From assembly GCF_030463565.1 (NCBI RefSeq), contig NC_134651.1, positions 12,784,734-12,848,733 of the forward strand: 64,000 bases of DNA, read 5' to 3'. The notes under the pieces are model-generated. The model worked only from the letters and a program-made list of their open reading frames with translations, ran no database searches and was not told where the DNA came from. The position numbers and the translations under genes were made by a program. Shown one piece after another: positions 11,954-36,899 of the stretch; within the stretch, counting starts at the first letter, position 1; the number at the start of each line of letters is the position of its first letter. The DNA comes from Pelecanus crispus (lineage: Eukaryota > Chordata > Aves > Pelecaniformes > Pelecanidae).

Positions 11954-14296
11954 ATGGACCCCGCCGTGGAGCTGGCAGAGGACCCCAGGTGGGTGCCGGG
12001 GACCCCTGTGCCGCTTTGCAGCTGGGCAAATCCAACATTCTGGAGCAGGATTCTGGGTTATTCCCTGTGTAAAGGAAGGGAGGCGCTTGGGGGTGAGGCG
12101 AGCCAGCCAGGGGACCCCCGGGGACCCTGGGGGGCTGGGTGCCCCCCGTGTCCCTGCCAGCCCTGTGCAGCAATCCCCTTCTCCGCAGGTTCTCCCGCCC
12201 GTTGGTGGAGATGCTGATCAGGAACTTCAGCGTGCCGGCAGCCTGCTTCTCCCTGCCGCCCACCTCCGGGCAGCTGCTGCCGCGTAGGTGGGGGGTCTGG
12301 GTGGGGGGACCGGGCGGGGGGACCCTCCTTTTGCCACTGGCAGGAGCGGGACAGGGATGGAGGAGGCGGGGTGGCTGCGGTGGGTGCAGGCAGGGGGCTG
12401 CCCTGTGGAAGGGGGAGGCAAGCGGGGTGCTGCGGGGGTCTCAGCCTCCCACCCCACAGCCCTGCCTGCAGGGATGGGGGCGGCCCGGGGAGGGCCAGCA
12501 CCGGGGCAGGTGACACGGGAGCAGCGGGGCAGAAGCACCAGCTCTGGCACAGCCAGATGTGCAGAGGACATGGCAAGGGGAGCTTGTGGAGCTCCCTGCC
12601 CTGGTGACCCCAGGGGGGACAGGACGGGATGGAGCCGGCTTCTCACCCCTCCCCGGCAGAGCTGGACATGGCCCAAATCACCATCATGGGCCTCGCCACC
12701 ATCATGACACTGCTGTCGGTTGCGATCTTTGTGGAAGAGGCTTTCTACCTCACCCACAAGATCCGCTGCCCCATCAAGATGAGGACCCTCCGCTGGAGCA
12801 GCTCGGCCCCTACGGTGAGCTGGGGTGTGGGTAGTGGGGGACATCACCCCGGGGGGCCAGGGCTGCCCAAAGGGTGCCAGGCCACAGGAGGGGGGAGCGG
12901 CAGTGTGCCAAGCTTGCGTCTCCCCCAGGTTGTGTCCATGGTCAGCTGCTTCGGGCTGTGGATCCCGCGCTCCATGATGGTGGTGGAGATGGCTACCACG
13001 GCGTGAGTATCGCCTGCCCTGGGGCAGGGACACCGGGGAGCCCATGGGGCCGCACTTACCTTCCTCCTCCTCCCTAGGTACTTCGCCATCTGCTTCTACC
13101 TCCTGATGCTGGTCATGGTGGAGGGCTTCGGAGGGAAGGAGGCGGTGCTCAGCACCCTGAAGGACGTGCCCATGGTGGTCAGCACCGGGCCCTGCTGCTG
13201 CTGCTGCCCCTGCCTGCCCCAAATCACCATGAGCAGGTGAGGGAGAGCTAGGGTAACCCCCTGCCCCTGGGGAAGGCTTTCACCCCCTGCTTCTGCTGGG
13301 GTGGAAGAGAAGTCTCTGGGCAGGGGCTCGGGAACCTCAGGGTGCTACCGGTCTCCCACTGTGCCAGGAGAAAGCTTCAACTGATGATGCTGGGGACTTT
13401 CCAGTACGGCTTCTGCAGGATAGTTGCCGTCTTCCTGGGGCTGGTCCTGGCTGCCGATGGGAACTACAACCCTGCTGACGTGAGTGCCCGGGCACAGGGA
13501 TGGGCAGGGTGACGTCCTGGCTGGGGAGCCTCCACCAGCCCTTGCCTCACCCAGCAGGTTTGGCAGCCCAGGCGCGTATTCTGTGTGTGTTCCCCCCTAG
13601 ATCTCAGCACAGAGCGTGGCCCTCTGGATCAACACCCTGGTCGGCATCTCCACCCTCTTCGGGCTGTGGGCCCTGGGCATCCTCTTCCGGCAGGCCCGGC
13701 TGCACCTGACTGAACAGAACATCAAGGCCAAGTTCTCCTGCTTCCAGGTGAGCCTTCGTCCTGCCCGGCTCCCTCCTAGGTGAGGGGCTCCTCCGGCATG
13801 GACAGGATGAGGCGGTGTGGGGGGGAGATGGTGGGGCAGGAGCCGCCGGTGGGTAAGAGCCAGGTCCAGCTGTGGGAGAGCAGGGAAGGTGAAGGGCAGG
13901 AGCCTGGCAGTGGCTCGAGTGTTGGTGGTTGCAGATCCTCCTCCTCCTGACGGCACTGCAGCCCGCCATCTTCAGCATCCTGGCCAACAATGGCAACATC
14001 GCCTGCTCGCCACCCTTCTCCTCCAAGGCCAGGTCACAGCGTAAGTTGGGAGATGGGGGAACGGTGTGTGCTGCTGGCTGAACCCCTCCGTCGCACGGTA
14101 GGGTGTGGGGAACGGGCACGGTGAATGAAGGTGGCTTCTAAACAACCCTTCTCTTCCAGAGATGAACATACAGCTGTTGATCCCGCAAACCTTCATCTTG
14201 GCAGTGGTGACACGGATATACTACCGCAAGCAGGATGACAAGCCGGGCTACCAGCCCGTCAGCTTTGCACCCACAGGCACTGATGCCAAGGTGTGA
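11954..14296 (+). CDS. SLC51A: Organic solute transporter subunit alpha
   Basis: This is the alpha subunit of the heteromeric basolateral bile acid and steroid transporter (partner OST-beta, SLC51B), which moves conjugated bile acids and steroids out of enterocytes and other epithelia. Nine exons join with matching phases: 11954-11988, 12189-12283, 12660-12814, 12929-13002, 13078-13236, 13368-13479, 13601-13747, 13935-14040 and 14160-14296, giving 339 residues against about 340 in human. Diagnostic stretches include [26 protein letters not shown], the Cys cluster [47 protein letters not shown] and [12 protein letters not shown]. The family has seven membrane helices, and the hydrophobic blocks fit that. 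The start is an ATG in exon 1 ([11 protein letters not shown]), and the exon 2 donor must be CCGC|GTAGGT to keep frame. It converges with PCYT1A, as in human 3q29. Nothing is broken. Confidence 0.97.
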
Positions 14297-14519
14297 GCAG
14301 GAGGGAGCAACTGGGGGGCCAAGGGGCAGAGCGAGGCAAGGGGCTGGTCTGCCCTGTACAGCCATCTCCTCCTCCTCCAGCCCTGGGGAGCTGCCAGCAG
14401 AAGAGGAAACAGAGGGGGAAAGGGCATCTCAGCATGAGGCGAAAGGGTCTGAAACCTGAAAGCCACAAGCCAAAGCTTGTGAAGCTGCCTCCAGCCTGGG
14501 GGGCTCTTGTCTAGCACTG

Positions 14520-14525
14520 AATAAA
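14520..14525 (+). other. SLC51A poly(A) signal
   Basis: AATAAA lies 223 bases after the SLC51A stop codon and is followed within 30 bases by a GT-rich stretch (GTCTTGTGTTGGTG) typical of a cleavage region. This gives SLC51A a short 3' UTR. Confidence 0.8.
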
Positions 14526-16608
14526 GATAAATTTGTACCCGAGTCTTGTGTTGGTGACTGGGCTCAGATCATCTCCTGCCCAGGCTAGGTGGGAGATGAC
14601 TCCCACATAGGGGGAGGGAGACGGAGCCCAGACCAGCACAACCATGGCATGGGGCTGTCACGGGGTGCCCAACACCCAGCCGTGACATAGACCTCTGGGT
14701 GCTGCCGGCTGGGGTCTGATGGCCAAGGCAACGCCAGGCAGGGGCATTTTCTCCCGAGACATCTGGATGTGTCTGGCCCATCCCTGGGGCATGTCCTCCA
14801 CAGCAGTGGCTGCTCCTGAGAGCACAGTGGGAGCATCCACACCTGCCAGCCTGGGGCCAGGCAAAGGAAGGAGCCTTGAAGCACCTTCATAACACAGGCA
14901 ATCAGTTAATGCTGCCTTAACCAGCCTTGCCTGGGATCTGCTCCGGTAGCAGTATCTGCTCTACACCTACAACCGAGGTGGGGACGGACATCAGGAGCGA
15001 TGATGACTTGCAGAAACCACTGGGTAATCTTTTGACCCTCACTGAAGCATCTTCTCATTCAAACCACTGCTAAGATGGCAGGTGAGGAGACCACGATGGG
15101 AGCTGGCTGTGCTAGGACAGCAGAAGGGATCTGGCACACGCTGAGTAAAATGACTTTGCATTTATTTGGCTAAACATAAAAGCCAAAAACCCAACTCCCA
15201 AACAAGCCAGTAAGACACATGGTGTGCACACAGGCCCATACAGAGAAACCAGCACAGAAAACACTGACGGGGAAGAGTCAGCTCAAAGCAGCCACTGCTG
15301 CAGGGCTGGAGGTGACAGCAGGGCTGGGTGATGCAGCATGGCCGGAGACGGGCAGCAGATGCCAGATCATCAGCGCTAAGAGCAGAGCCTGCTGCCGGGC
15401 ACCACCGAAGCCTCCCCCGACCTGCACCCTGGTGCCCTCCCACCGTAATACCTCTGGCCAGTGCGAGACGTTGGGGAAGCAAAGAGTCAGAAAGCCAAAG
15501 CCCCCAACTTTTATTTATTTGATTCATTCTGGGGAAAAAGCAAGTTTTCTGTCCCATGAGGAGGGGGGAAAAGTGACTCAGAGCTTTTTGAAGGTGGCTG
15601 TGTTCAAAGCAAAACTGCTCAGCCAGCAAATGCACTGGTGATTCATTATGAGATTGCCAAATTTGACAGACGGCTGGTCACAGTACATGGCCATTACCAA
15701 CACAGCTTTCTAGGCACCAGCAGAAAAATGGGACCCAGCAATCTCATGGTTTTGCCGAGAAGCAACACCCAAGCAAGCAGCAAAATATGGGACTCATGCC
15801 CCCCCATCAGATAATCAGAGCCAGCTCCTTACCTGTGGCAGGTAGGAAGCCTACACCTTTACACCCGGGAGCCCTTGGCAGCAAGAAGCCCACCCCGAGA
15901 GCAGGGGGCAAGGCGCAGGGTCAGTCCCACCAAAGTCACCGCTACTGCCAAGCACATTTGCTGCTCCAGCACCTGCCTCTGCTTACAAGAACCACACCGC
16001 ACCATGAAGTCCCAACCCTCTATAAAATGCACAAAATCATGTCAGTGCAGGTGTGTGCCATAATTTTCTCAAGAGATTGAAGACCACCTGCTACAGCTCT
16101 TAGCAATATGCTGTTAAAGTGCCACGCTCTTCACGCCTTGCTTCTACCAGCATCCTTGGCACCTTTCAGCTTTGCCCTGCTGCTGCTGTTCTTTGCCAGC
16201 AGAAAATCCTCTCCCAGGGGCTGGCTGCTGGTGCCAGCAGCCTCCCACTCCCAATCTACGGGGGAACTGAGGTAGGGCTGTCTCGAAGGAGTCGACACCT
16301 CTGGATTCAGCAGCATCAAACTCCACACGTTCTTCAATGCATGCTAGTAAAATTTTATTTTTCCACTCTACCTCTTACTTCATGCTTAATTCAAGCATGT
16401 TTTTTCTGGATGCTTCTTTTGAAGAGTGTGGGATGGGTTAGGGGTGTGCAGGACAGCCCCGAAACAGCAGCGCTGGGTGTATCTGTGGGTAGCAAGATGT
16501 TCCTGGAGAACTTGGTTCACATGTTTTGCCCCAAGATCAAGCTCTGTCCTATTCCTGATAGGAGAGGGCAGTGCTGGAGATAAGGCTGGTCCAGCAATCC
16601 AGGAGGAA

Positions 16609-16646
16609 ACAAAAAAAACAAAGAAAAAAAAAGAAGAAAAAAAGAC
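16609..16646. repeat. A-rich low-complexity run
   Basis: Interrupted poly(A) (AAAAAAACAAAGAAAA pattern) on the + strand. It could be a decayed retroposon tail or simple sequence. No element body is recognisable to its left. Confidence 0.5.
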
Positions 16647-17700
16647 TAGTTTGGGATTTGAGTGTCCAATTTAATTTAAGTGCAAGGAGGAAGCAGGTAT
16701 TATTGGTTACAAGAAACAGCTCTGTTATTCCAAGCTACATGTAAAAACCATGGCTGGCTTCTTATCAAGCACCCCAGGTTTTGCAGAGACACCAAGAAAT
16801 ACATTAAGGTCCCTGCAGGACAAATCACCATCCAAAACACCATTGTTATCCAAATTTACAGAACACTGTTGCATAACTTGTGTTTAAAACAGTAGTAAGG
16901 CTCTAAAGCAGCCTGGCCTTCATGATCTGGCTCGGGAAAGCAACGCAACACCCATACTGAGGGAAGGGTGAGGAAGGGAAGGTGGGGAGGATGAGGGAAG
17001 AGAGAACGTGGGTAATAGAAAGTAAGTGCTCCACCACTCATAAACTGGGGGATTAACAACTGGCTTGTACCAAGTGACCATTATTTGCTCCTTACAGCTT
17101 AAAACCCATAGCAGCCAGCCACGCTCCCAGAGCTGTGCACATCCCTGCTGAGAGATGTCCAAGTGGCAGATGAGGAATCCCCAAAATACCTTTTTCCCAT
17201 GCCGGCTCTGGCCTCAACAGAAGCACAGAGCCTCTGTCAAGCCCTTTGGGCAGAGTGACAAAGGATCAGCAAGATAAAAGCTGAAAGGAAGTGGCAGCCC
17301 GCTCCTACCACAGGGCCACTGTGTCCCCTGGAAACACCGCACCGTGCAGAGCCTGTGGCAGCATTTGACAATTTGCCTCCTTGCACCCATTGCTCCCTGA
17401 GCCCTGCATCCCGCTCCGAAGACCTCCCTGCAGTGTTGCTCACTGGGATCCGAGCTGTCCTCTGCTCCCAGCATCGCAGGAGGATACAAGCAACTCAGCC
17501 CAGCAGCTCCACCCAGAGACAACAGACATCACAGGCAAACCCGAACAGAAAAGCAAGTGTGAGCTTCACAGCTACGCAAGACAGTCCAGTCCCTCCAGCG
17601 CTGGCTGCCGGGACAGAGTGCACGGACCTGCTCTGTGCACAGGCATGCAGCATGGGGAGGGCAACTGCCCGCGGGGAGCCGCAGGCCACAAAGCTCAGTG

Positions 17701-17706
17701 TTTATT
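17701..17706 (-). other. Candidate PCYT1A poly(A) signal
   Basis: This is the first AATAAA on the - strand downstream of the PCYT1A stop, about 1.35 kb away. Other candidates lie further on (16,354, 15,510 and 15,161). Choosing between them needs transcript 3' ends. Confidence 0.4.
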
Positions 17707-19054
17707 ACAGACACGACAGCAGGCACGACTTGGACCACGGTTCCAAATGAGCAGATTACATGTTTAAAATCTTAAAAAGCTGCAGCGCTCTCTGATGCTC
17801 TTTCTGGCCTGCCTCAAGGAGCAGAGGAAGCAGGCACCGATTTGTGCCTTTACTGCGCAAGCCAGGTAACTGTCACACGGGACCAGGACCCTTCACTGGT
17901 GTAAAACGTGCCCTCCATCTGTCCAGCTGCACACACCAATATGGACAGCAAACTGGCTGTATGGATTCACATTTTGTCCTTATAGCAGCGACTTCACGGC
18001 ACCAGTGTAAAGGACTGCTCCAGCCCTTAGAGCACAGCAACTGAAACACAAACACGCACAGAGCACAGTGTTGAGGGGCCATTTGGACAGACAGTAAAAC
18101 TTATTACACACCAGAGACTGGGACAAGGAACTTCTCAAAGGAGTACACATATTCATTTCCCACCTGGGCTCTCACACACCCAAGGAAATGCACAGACAGC
18201 AAGTGCCCCAAAGCAAAGATTCATTCTCTTCTCTCCAACAGCAACCGAGGGCTGAATTTAGCTCAAAATTTAGCAGTCTTGTTAAGATTGGCTGGAAAGG
18301 CCTTTCCCCTGCAGCTCCTGTACAACGTGGAGCCGCGAATGCAGTGTGCTTACAGGGTGTATGACTCTATGGTGCTGCGAGTTCTTCCAGGGTGTAACTC
18401 CTGCGTGCTAAGCTGGTAGCCCCCTACCCAGCACGTCCTCACTGCGACACGCTGGGAAGCTCAGCTAAGAGGTGCGCGAGCACTACAGGGTCTGCTGGAT
18501 AGATTCCTATTGGCTCCAGTGCAGCAGAGATGTCTCTATTTCCTAGAAGCCTCTTTACACCACCGCTTCCTGCGTGCTCTCGAGGTCACGCTGGTTGAGG
18601 AACCGAGGGGTCTTTCATTTGGCAGCGGCACGGATACTACCTGGGGGTGGGGGGAGTAAGACAGAGGAGCTGAAGGAAAGAAGAGACAGATGGGTCTTCC
18701 CACTCTCCCTCTTGCCTGGAGGTTTAGCAAGGGAAAAGAAACCAAAACAAAAACCACATTTGAGTGCTATTCTTCGCGCTTCAAGAGAGTATTTTCTTAA
18801 AATATAAAAACCATCTTCCCTCTGGAAACCACTAGAACGTAAACAATAAAAAAAGGGATTTGGGGAGGAGAAGGGAGAGGAGCTTTGAATGTGCTTCCAG
18901 GCAGCAGCCCTTGCTAAGAGCAGCGGGTGCCTCCAAGGCCCTGTGCTCACCGTCAGCCCTGTTCCTATGGCTCTCTTGCTCATTTAGAGTTCCCCAGTGG
19001 GTCCGAACTTAGGATTCGGCAATTAGTGTTTCGCAGCAAATCCCGGCTGGCAGC

Positions 19055-30059
<11,005 letters not shown>

Positions 30060-30083
30060 CTTGCCAAGCACGTCTAGTAAGAA
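30060..30083 (-). other. PCYT1A 5' UTR part of the first coding exon
   Basis: On the - strand a pyrimidine-rich acceptor (TTTTGTTCCAG) precedes 24 untranslated bases and then the ATG. The start exon is therefore an internal exon, and at least one non-coding 5' exon must lie to the right. Confidence 0.6.
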
Positions 30084-33000
30084 CTGGAACAAAATGAAGG
30101 GGGAGAGGGGAAGAGATATTTCTCAGCTGCAGAATCAGTCAACAGCAGGCACAGCATACAGAAGGTCAGCGCAAAGACACAGCCACCTAACAAGGGGCTT
30201 AGCCAGTTGTATTTGGCATCAGCTGCCAAGGCTTGACAAACAGTGCCTGGTGGGAATACTGAATCATTTGATGCAACCTGGAGCTGTTCTGCAGAGAGAA
30301 GCATGCAGCAGTCAGCTGGCTGGAGAGAAACTCGCACAAGACTTGCAATGCAAGTTATAAATCGTTACTACAAGGCTAATTATGGTATTTTAGCATCTGA
30401 AAAGCAACCTAAGGATTAAGGCATGCCCAGTCTGCATTCAGCCCTCCCCCAGCTCTCATTTTGATGAATGCAAACACTCTTCTCCCCTTCTGTCCCACCC
30501 CTTACCCTACCCACCAAGACAGCTAGTGGGTGTGCTGCATCCCTGTACAATCCTGAAGAGCGGAAGGAGCCGGTTTAAGCAGAAGGACAAGGGTGAGGGA
30601 AGGGTTACAAGCTATGGTCTTAACTTAAATAACTAGCTGGCTTGCCATTTGCTTTGTTGTTTGCATAAGACCAAGCTGCGGCTCCCCAGTAGGGACAGCT
30701 CACCTTGGGATAGCTGCCACCATGATCCCCTCTCGTCCCCTGTCCCCACTGCAGTGGTGACTCAGCCGATGGTGAAGCAGCTGCTGACACCACATTAGGG
30801 TACGCTTACTTCTGGTACTTTATGTACCAGGTTGTAATTAGTGGTGGTTCAGCTGAACTGCTTCTGTGATGAACAGACAGTCAGACAACTAGTTCAGGAC
30901 AGAAATTGTGACAGCTATCTGGAAGTAAGCTATCCTTGCTTTTGAGCTGGAGTCATTGTACCTTCCCAAAAGGGCCTTGGAGCATTAGGGAGCCCAGCAC
31001 TTCACATAGCTGAAGCAAAGCTAGGGATTTATAGAAAGGCACGGCAGCAAACATTCCCTTTTCAGCTGCTGCAGGAGTTAGAAATGGGTGCCAGATTTGC
31101 GAAGTTTATAACTAAAGAGCAGCATTATCTTTCTTGCTCGCTTGAAGTGTGCAGCTCTCCAGTGCAGCAAATGGCACTTCTGACCTGCCATTCCTGAGAG
31201 CAGCATGACCCCTCTGCCCAGGAACGATGCTTATGTGCGTGCCTCAATGCCCTAATAATAAGAGCCGTGTGGAATTTAAAGTGTCTCCCCACCCATATGC
31301 AGTGGGTGTGCTGGAACACGTTAGGTGGGGCAAGCGTGAGGTATGAGAAAGGGCAGATGTCCCTCTGAACACCACCCCCCTCTTTGGCAGAGTCTCTGCC
31401 AAGTGTTCCTACTCAGGACAAGCTGGAACTGTCCTCAGTAAGGGCTGCTGGGCAAAGCTCTGCTGTTCAGCAACCAAGAAGTGTGGGCTTTGTGAAATAG
31501 GGCTGTTAAGAAGCAGATTCAGTGATTGGACTCACTCAAGCACAAATGACTCCAGATTAAAGAATGTTCCAAACCAAGGAGTCAAATGCACTTTAATAAC
31601 ACATGAACATACCAGTCTCCCCACCTAGCATCAACAAGATGATACCTTATGAACAGCATTAGGGCCAAACACAGCTGAACTGGTTTTGGGCTACATGCAT
31701 GTAAGTATCCCAGACTGCTCTGCTAGACCTCACACAATGCACTAAGAACAGGAAAAGAGAATCTTCGGTGAGTGGGGAGCCAAAAAAATATTGGGGAGAA
31801 GACAAAAGTGACAGTGAAGAGCAGCCACAAGGACATTTCAGAACTGCATGAGCCATCCAGCACTGACTCTCTAACGCCTGCGAGTCAGTTTGCTGAGTTT
31901 CCCCCACTCCAGTAATTAATTTACTATTTCCTAACAACAGACAAACATACGGGAGTGTGCAAAAGCAATCTCAGGCAAAACCAGTTTGCAACCCTGAGCT
32001 CTAAGTCTTCAAACACTTAAGCAAACATTTAACTTTCAGGCAAGATCTGTGCTACAAATGCAGCAGCTTCCAGAGTGCCTCTGTGAAAACACAGGGTATG
32101 ACACAAGTAATTCTTAGTTTTGCAAGGTGCCATCTTGCAAGCACACTCTGTATCAGTTATTTACTTCACCACCATGATTGTATCAGAAACCATCCAGTTC
32201 ACAAAAAGCAGCAGACCTCTGTCTATGGTTCAAGTAACCCCAGCGTTCATGGAAACAGTGGACAAAACCAGCAGTAGATTTTCTTGTTACTTGGTCAAAA
32301 TAATTTCACTGTTTCAAGTCACCTGTTGGTCTCTGACCACTCACTGTCCTTCCCTTTGGACACAATTAAAAGGTCTGTTAATATTCTGAACGCAGTCATT
32401 CTGAACCACTGACCTGCAAAATATTAAAAAGCACTGGCAGAGGCTTTGGTGCTGAAGTACGGACATAGCATCCTCCATGCACAAACAGGGAAAGCTCTTC
32501 CCATGTTAGCTTCGCCCATCAGAGCAACCAGACTTCTCTGCACACAAGTACACTCTCTGCTGAGTTATCACCAGCATCTTAATGCTGGCTGCAGAGCTCA
32601 TGGCCAGCCAAAGAACTGCAGGTTACAGCACAGGGCAACACCGTGCTTTATGCGGATGTACAGCAGCACTATCTGAGCCCAGGAGAAATCTCCAACAGCT
32701 TCTTCCAACCCCTCCCACACCCAGCCATCCGCCTTCCTCCACCCTAACTCACTTTTCCACTTCTCAGGGATGAATGATAGTCAAATGATAGCAAACAATA
32801 GCTTAAGTGAATCAATTTGCTTTGTATTAAATAAACAGCAGTGGTCAGACAGCACCAGCCACCCAGCAGCAGCAGCTCTACCTGACGTACCAAGGGAGAA
32901 ACCTGCTTTGAGGACAGCACAAATATGTTCTATCTGCTCCAATGTTACAGGCTAGATGTTGCTGAAGGAGCCTCTGCAGTGTCCAGAGAGCTGGGCTGGG

Positions 33001-36000
33001 CACCTCATGAGTGACACAGCTCTGCTAATTACTCAAAATAATGCATAAATTAACCAATAATTTTACCACTCTTCAGAGCTTTAAAACCTCTGTCCTGTGG
33101 CTAGTGTGTTTCTGGGAAGTCCTCCCAGCACCAAACTCGTCTTCATTAAAAACTGGGAACACATTGTTTTTAAAAACAAGCCATACGTTACTGCAATAAA
33201 GCTACTAATCTTAGAATGTTTCATTTTGACCCAAATGACTAAGATAGCATCCCAAACAATTACTTACTAACAATGGGATCTGGCATCTGTAGCTGAGCTT
33301 AACACAGGAGCGCACAGCTTTGCTTCCCCAAATGCATAAAACACTGACTGTTCTAAAATTAATTACATTTGCAGCACATGGGGAAGGGGAAAGCTCCTTC
33401 TGAAAAACTCCAAGATAAAAACCAGGCATAACCAGAAGAAAGAGCCCTGCTGTAAAATATTAACATCGTTCTATTTTGTTTAAGGCGTCACCCTCCTGCA
33501 TTACTGAGTCTGTGGCGAACATGAGAAACTGCTTGCTAGGAGCAAAGTTAAGAAGTGCCTCATTTGGGAAAGCCATGGGCAGATGACAGTCTTGGCGACA
33601 CTTTACTTGGGGCTTTGCTTCTGAAACCTACTTCTTTTGGTGCATATCCTGTATCAAAGAAGTGCCTTGCATCACCTGCTAGCTAGCTCACCTTGAGAGA
33701 GAGAAAGTTGTATGAGCTCTACGAAGAGCAGCCAACTACCAGACGGGAGAAGAGTTGCTCTCCCCATCAGGGAATCACTCCTCTCAGTCCCCAAGCGCAG
33801 ATACCGAATGAAGGAGGGGAAGCGGTGGAAAGGAGAAATAGGAATTTTCTTTAAACTGTGGCAATAACAGCCTTCAGAAATCATCCAGCACTTTGCTGAG
33901 AGCAATACTACAAAGCTCAAGTCTTTTCCCACTGAAACACAGCTACTTCTGGGAGGGAGGGAGGACAAGCACTGACTACCACAAAGAAAAAAAAAATATA
34001 CAGGCAGGGAAGGAATTTAAAAGTTCTCCCTTAGTGTGAGTTAACTACACCATCATCAGAGCTGGAATTTAACCACAAGACCAAAGTTAACACCTCTGGC
34101 AGATGGAGAAGGTCAGAATAGGCACAGCAAATCTTTTGCTTAGCCAAAGCCTTATCTCGCTTCCGCATCTTCATGGACAGTACTGATGTTTTGTTTAGCC
34201 TTGGTGGTGTCAGGGACCTGCCTGCCTCAGATGAAGCAGATGAGGTATTTCCGCACCCTAAGCACACTGATGGCATGAGGACCTGGCCCATCTGCATTCT
34301 TTGTGTTTTGATGTCCCAAGGAATTTCTTGAAGAATATTATCTGCAAATCTACATGCACTAGCAGGATTTATTCTGCCACTTCCACTGCTTTTCACTTGC
34401 AGATTTACACACTGAGGCAAAATAAATCCTGCTACTTAAACTTGAAGCCTGTGCAAAACAAGAGCTTACCTGCAACAACTCAGTAAATGCTCCAGCCCAA
34501 GCTGCTGCATTTCCCACCAGGGATCCGAGTCAGCGCAAGACTGGCACACTGGAGCAGCGAGGCCCCTGCAACACCCACAGCTCCCAGGCTCCCTGGGTGG
34601 CACTGCCTGCTCCCAGGCTCCTCTATGGTCCCTCTGAACTTAGAAGGTGTTGGCACAGTCAGATATGACTGTCATGTGCTGCTTTGCCTACAAGATCATT
34701 CCACTTTAGAGAAGCAAGCTATTTCTCTTCTGCTGACTCATCTGCAGGCAAATACTACTAAACTTTGCACTCTGCCAGCTGTCTGCAGAGAAAAATTGCC
34801 TTGACACATGGACAGCACCCAAGCGAGAGCCCCAGGGAAAAGGAAGAAGTCCTGTCACTTCAGCTAATTCCCCTGCCAGGCCATAAAGTACCCAAACAAG
34901 CCTGCACTCCTCGGTCATGCGGAGAAGAGAAGAATTTTCCCCCTGTTCTCCCCCACCTCCAACCCCCAGTTTACGATTAACCTTACTGGTGTGTATCCCT
35001 GCAGAGATCTGTTGTAGACAGAATCAGAAGAGGTTAATGACAGAAGACTCATCACAGTGAGAAACTGATGAAAGCCTGTTTGCACAATAGGGGTTAACCT
35101 GTACCTAATTACTGGGAGAGATCAGGATCTCTCTTCAATCCGTGCTTAAAAATCTTCCCATCTCTCAGGCAACTTCATTCCCAGCCCAGGCTTGCAAGGC
35201 CCAGATTTGCCCCAATTTCCAGACTGAAAGCATCTGCTTAAAAACTGAGTGCTAATGGCTGCGACCCAGCCTGCTCACCTCCAGACAAGACTGCGACTCT
35301 CCCCAGCACGGCTGTTCTCCCCACAGTTAGCATCTGCTCTATCTAGGCAGTCTAAGCCTTCAAGCCCCTTATAAAGGTTACTGCAGGATTTGGCAGGCAG
35401 AGTCCTGTCTACACTTAAAACATAGGCTGCTTCAGCTATGCTGGCTGAGCAAAAGCAGCTATCCTGCAGCATATTAATAGCCACATGAATGTATAGAAGG
35501 GATTCCAGTTCAGTCAGTGCCACACACTGGTCCAACAGCATCCAGACCCAGACCTTTGCTATACTGGCTAAAAAACCCCCCAAGCCCTGCATCCCCTACT
35601 GCTACAGGCAGGCTGGTAACATTTGCTCAAGCAGAGCCTGAGCATGCAGAAGACCTGGCACCTGTGTCCTGCAATCGATGAAAAGATGCTGCTTTTCACC
35701 AACAAAGTCCCAAATGGCTCAAGATAATTCTCTCTACCACCACCACAACTGACAACAGTGTAGTGTGATCACCTAAGCAGCGCTGCCATGAAATACAAAC
35801 AAAAAAAAAGAGGAACTGCTGGCAAGACCTTCTCCATGTATTCATGACCCTTCTAGGTACACCATAACCCTAAGGCACTGAGCGTCCTGGCATGCGACAA
35901 AGTCTCTGCTGCGCTCAGCAAAGCAGCAAGAGTAGGGTTTATGCAGAACATCAGAGAAGATTTGGAGCCTGCTCAGGGACAACGAAGTACAAGGATGGGT

Positions 36001-36890
36001 GGTCATTCTGTTCTGACTTTTGTGTTGAGCTGTGTCGTGTTTTGTTTTTAGGGCTTAACAACAGAGGCTTTTGAGACTTCAGGAAACAACCTCCTTTAGT
36101 AGGTTTACACATCAATACCAAATCCTTACTCCAACAATTATTGTTTGCGGCTCATTCTACAGTAATTTGAAGACAATTACAATCCAGATTTTGGACCAAG
36201 AAATTTCCAAGTCACAGATTTTAATAATTCTGCACATACATCAAATACCTTCAGGAAATAAAGCATGGGTATTTGTCATCTGAATTTCATAAGCAAATAC
36301 GGTGGCTGTCCTCAGGGCCAGGAGTCCTGCTTATGGAAACCCACCAGTACTTGCTTCTGACCACGCCAGTGTTTGCCAGCCACAGGCTGGGGGACCCGGT
36401 GTGGCAACAGCACAGGGTGGGGACAGAGGAGGGAAGGCCACCTGCAGCGTCCTGCACCTCCTTCCACAGTGAGCGAGGATTACTGAGGAGCATTGCAGCT
36501 CTCAGAACTCCTGCAGACTTGAATTACAAACCCCTTAATCAGCATGGCCAGGACTTTGGTGGACACAAAAAGTTGGTTAGAGAGGATGTGTGCCTGCACA
36601 GCAGCTAGGTCACACCTTCCTTCTCTGCAGTCAGGGCCACCTCCTTGTTGTTCTGCTCCTCTCTCCCCAGGCCTTGGCTGCGTCCCCTAGGTCGGGGGAT
36701 GTCCCCCAAAGCCACCACGTACCAAGCCCTGGAGTGTGCTCCAAAAGTTTCCCAAAGCATCTGCTGCTGTCTCCTCTCTGCCTGCCCCCACTGCAGTTGG
36801 TCCTGCCATCCCTGGAGAGTGGTGCCCGAGCCCCAGCCTCTCCCCAAGCCCCCACAAAGCAGAAGCAGCACACTACGCCCCCTCCCCAGC
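30084..36890 (-). other. PCYT1A upstream intron, no exon seen
   Basis: I see nothing coding in this stretch. It should be mainly the intron between the non-coding first exon of PCYT1A and its first coding exon. It has ordinary composition and only short chance open frames. No interspersed repeat was recognised by eye. Confidence 0.5.
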
Positions 36891-36899
36891 TGACACTGC

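Larger units (their letters stand above)
14530..19054 (-). other. Convergent intergenic region and probable PCYT1A 3' UTR
   Basis: No coding exon is supported between the SLC51A poly(A) signal and the PCYT1A stop. The right part is probably PCYT1A 3' UTR. Reverse-strand AATAAA candidates occur at 17701-17706, 16354-16359, 15510-15515 and 15161-15166, so the UTR could be about 1.35 kb or could run much closer to SLC51A. An A-rich run lies at about 16,609-16,646. Confidence 0.5.
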
